From an uncultured Gemmatimonadota bacterium (GTDB taxonomy: Bacteria > Gemmatimonadota > Gemmatimonadetes > Gemmatimonadales > Gemmatimonadaceae), in the NCBI GenBank assembly GCA_946887155.1, contig CAMPKM010000140.1, positions 1 through 7,249 of the forward strand: a stretch of 7,249 nucleotides of DNA. Direction: 5' to 3'. Under the pieces are notes generated by a model, which worked only from the letters and a program-made list of their open reading frames with translations, was not told where the DNA came from and searched no databases. The translations under genes were made by a program, and so were the position numbers. Positions 6,064-7,249 of this stretch are shown here, piece after piece; the stretch's first letter is position 1; every line of letters begins with the position of its first letter.

Positions 6064-6910
6064 AGAAGCCTCGTCCAAACGCGTGCAGCGGTAGTGATCC
6101 TTCAACGCCCAGCATCCTGAGACGCCCCTGCCCCTGAAGCCTGATGGTGATGAACGCGTCCACCGTGCTCAGGACGTGATTGGCGATGATAACGCCCAGG
6201 TGTTGCAGCGCGCGGCGATTGGCATCGTTGCTGTCCCGTATCAGGTCGAGAAACATCGCGTATTCCTGCGGCGTGTCCGTCCATGACCACCGATATAACT
6301 GATCGTACGCGCGATTGCGGTAGAAGCTTATCGCGCGTTGCCACTCGGTGGAGGACGAATCTGGTGGGGCATCCGGATTCGACCAGTAGGTGCGCCGCGC
6401 CAGCAGCCACATCGCACCATTGTAGGTCGTGGTGTCCGTTTCCGGATCGAGTCCGCCGCCGGCCACCAGGTCGTACCGACCGGCTTCGGCGAAGTGCGTC
6501 ATCCGTTCGTAGTACTCGAAGCTGCCGTTAGGCCTGACCGCGGTGAATGGCGCCCGGGCCACACGGGACGCGAGGTCGCGATACCCATTCCGCCGGCGCC
6601 GGTAGTCCTGCGATGCCTTCACGTACGCCGTCCACGCGAATGCTTCCACCGCGAGGTACGGGAGGGCCCGCTCCACCCCGAGCATCGCCTGTCCGCTGCC
6701 GGGAAGCACCGCTGATGCAGCAATCGCCCACGGTGAGCGCGACCCGTTGGACTGGCCGGTGCCGGCATTGAACAGATCACAGGTTCGCGGTTCAGCGCAG
6801 GCGTGGAGCAATGGCGGCGGGCGATGCACCCCCGCGACCTGCCGCCGCTGGGCGTCGATCGGCGTGGCGAGTATCGTGAGGAAGAGCCACCACGCCGGCC
6901 CCGTTCGCAT
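6062..6910 (-). CDS. Exported protein of unknown function, DUF5683-like
   Basis: This is a 282-residue protein with a Sec signal peptide: MRTG, then a hydrophobic core (AWWLFLTILA), with likely cleavage after residue 20 (PIDA before Q). After a Pro-rich stretch with two cysteines (38 and 44), residues 61-78 carry the hydrophobic segment AIAASAVLPGSGQAMLG. The PGSGQ motif followed by a second hydrophobic stretch (82-97) resembles the start of DUF5683-type envelope proteins. Near the end, VIIANHVLSTVDAFITIRL (240-258) resembles the N-x-VDA segment of the same type. The middle (about 100-235) is polar and rich in Tyr, Arg and Trp. The ATG comes two bases after the stop of the PorV-like gene and has no clear Shine-Dalgarno, so the two are probably cotranscribed and coupled. 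An envelope location, perhaps inner membrane or periplasm, is inferred. The family link is by eye and uncertain; that it is a real gene is much surer. Confidence 0.72.
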   Translation of the reverse strand: MRTGPAWWLFLTILATPIDAQRRQVAGVHRPPPLLHACAEPRTCDLFNAGTGQSNGSRSPWAIAASAVLPGSGQAMLGVERALPYLAVEAFAWTAYVKASQDYRRRRNGYRDLASRVARAPFTAVRPNGSFEYYERMTHFAEAGRYDLVAGGGLDPETDTTTYNGAMWLLARRTYWSNPDAPPDSSSTEWQRAISFYRNRAYDQLYRWSWTDTPQEYAMFLDLIRDSNDANRRALQHLGVIIANHVLSTVDAFITIRLQGQGRLRMLGVEGSLPLHAFGRGF

Positions 6911-6912
6911 GG

Positions 6913-7249
6913 TCAGAACGCGAGCCGAAGCGACAGGAACGTGGGCGCCTGCCCTGCGTCAGCCGAGAATCCCGTGAAGACCCGCGCCAGGTCGAGGACG
7001 AGATTGTTCCTCGCGAAACCCAGTCCAAGCGTTGGACCACCGGACTCCGAACGTGCCGCGTCGAACACATACCCGCCCCGCACGAACGCCCGCTTCTGCC
7101 AGACGAACTCTGCGCCGAAGCGCGGGAGTGGGTGCTCGATGTTCAACCCATCGGTCAAATCCGCCGACAGGTTCAACTCGGCGTCCTGTGCATAACGATC
7201 GGGCAGCGGATACCGGAAGAGCACACCGAGCTGCACGCGCGTCGGCAGC
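6913..7249 (-). CDS. PorV/PorQ-like outer-membrane beta-barrel protein (C-terminal part, cut by window edge)
   Basis: Only the last 112 or so codons are present. The frame is open through the right edge (...LPTRVQLGVLFRYPL), so the start lies outside the window and the GTG at 7236 is internal. The visible part looks like the last strands of an outer-membrane barrel: alternating hydrophobic and polar residues, a strand pattern AELNLSADL, then FGAEFVWQKRAFVRGGYVF, then GPTLGLGFARNNLVLDLARV, and a final strand ending in Phe (FLSLRLAF). The order of an 'E-x-x-x-x-x-x-R-x-GY' strand, a 'GLGF' strand and a terminal Phe fits PorV/PorQ-type (UPF0164) barrels. PorV proteins in Bacteroidetes take part in type IX secretion, but many relatives elsewhere have no known role. 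It is followed after two bases by the exported DUF5683-like gene. Confidence 0.72.
   Translation of the reverse strand, partial: LPTRVQLGVLFRYPLPDRYAQDAELNLSADLTDGLNIEHPLPRFGAEFVWQKRAFVRGGYVFDAARSESGGPTLGLGFARNNLVLDLARVFTGFSADAGQAPTFLSLRLAF

Noticed and set aside
1..7249. tRNA or rRNA genes, insertion sequences, CRISPR arrays, phage genes.
   Set aside because: None was seen on either strand; nearly all sequence is accounted for by the seven minus-strand genes and short gaps.

Overview
The window is GC-rich bacterial chromosomal DNA. All seven supported genes lie on the minus strand, so they are read here from the right end to the left. The didermic gene content (an outer-membrane beta-barrel protein and a LolC/E lipoprotein-release permease), the PorV/PorQ-like barrel beside a PGSGQ-type envelope protein, and a long Pro/Ala-rich zinc-ribbon protein together suggest a Gemmatimonadota-like organism. 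That phylum assignment is inferred from the general look of the proteins and was not tested by any search.

Right part (about 7249 to 6062): the C-terminal end of a PorV/PorQ-like outer-membrane barrel protein, cut by the window edge. Two bases after its stop comes a 282-residue exported protein of unknown function that resembles the DUF5683 type. A short AT-richer gap (5998-6061) follows, holding an inverted repeat with a 9-bp direct repeat in its loop and a second small palindrome.

Middle part (5997 to 4061): a signalling-type protein with a degenerate receiver domain and a GGDEF domain carrying a GGDDF signature. Its stop codon overlaps the start of a zinc-ribbon protein with a long disordered linker and a conserved-looking helical C-terminus. 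This coupled pair is the least understood part of the window.

Left part (4060 to 25): a 131-bp gap with a candidate promoter, a perfect 13-bp palindrome and a strong leader hairpin. It is followed by a tightly packed operon: prfB (peptide chain release factor 2), lysS (lysyl-tRNA synthetase) and a LolC/LolE-family permease. Both junctions are 4-base stop/start overlaps. prfB contains the classical autoregulatory +1 frameshift site (in-frame UGA after 24 codons), so the true gene starts at 3929 and not at the internal ATG at 3811. Directly after the lol gene stop, the window ends in GGGCATG/GGGCACC heptamers that may be the edge of a repeat array.

Functionally the left operon combines translation termination and tRNA charging with lipoprotein export. 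The other genes concern the envelope and possibly c-di-GMP-type signalling. No RNA genes, mobile elements, CRISPR arrays or prophage genes were seen.
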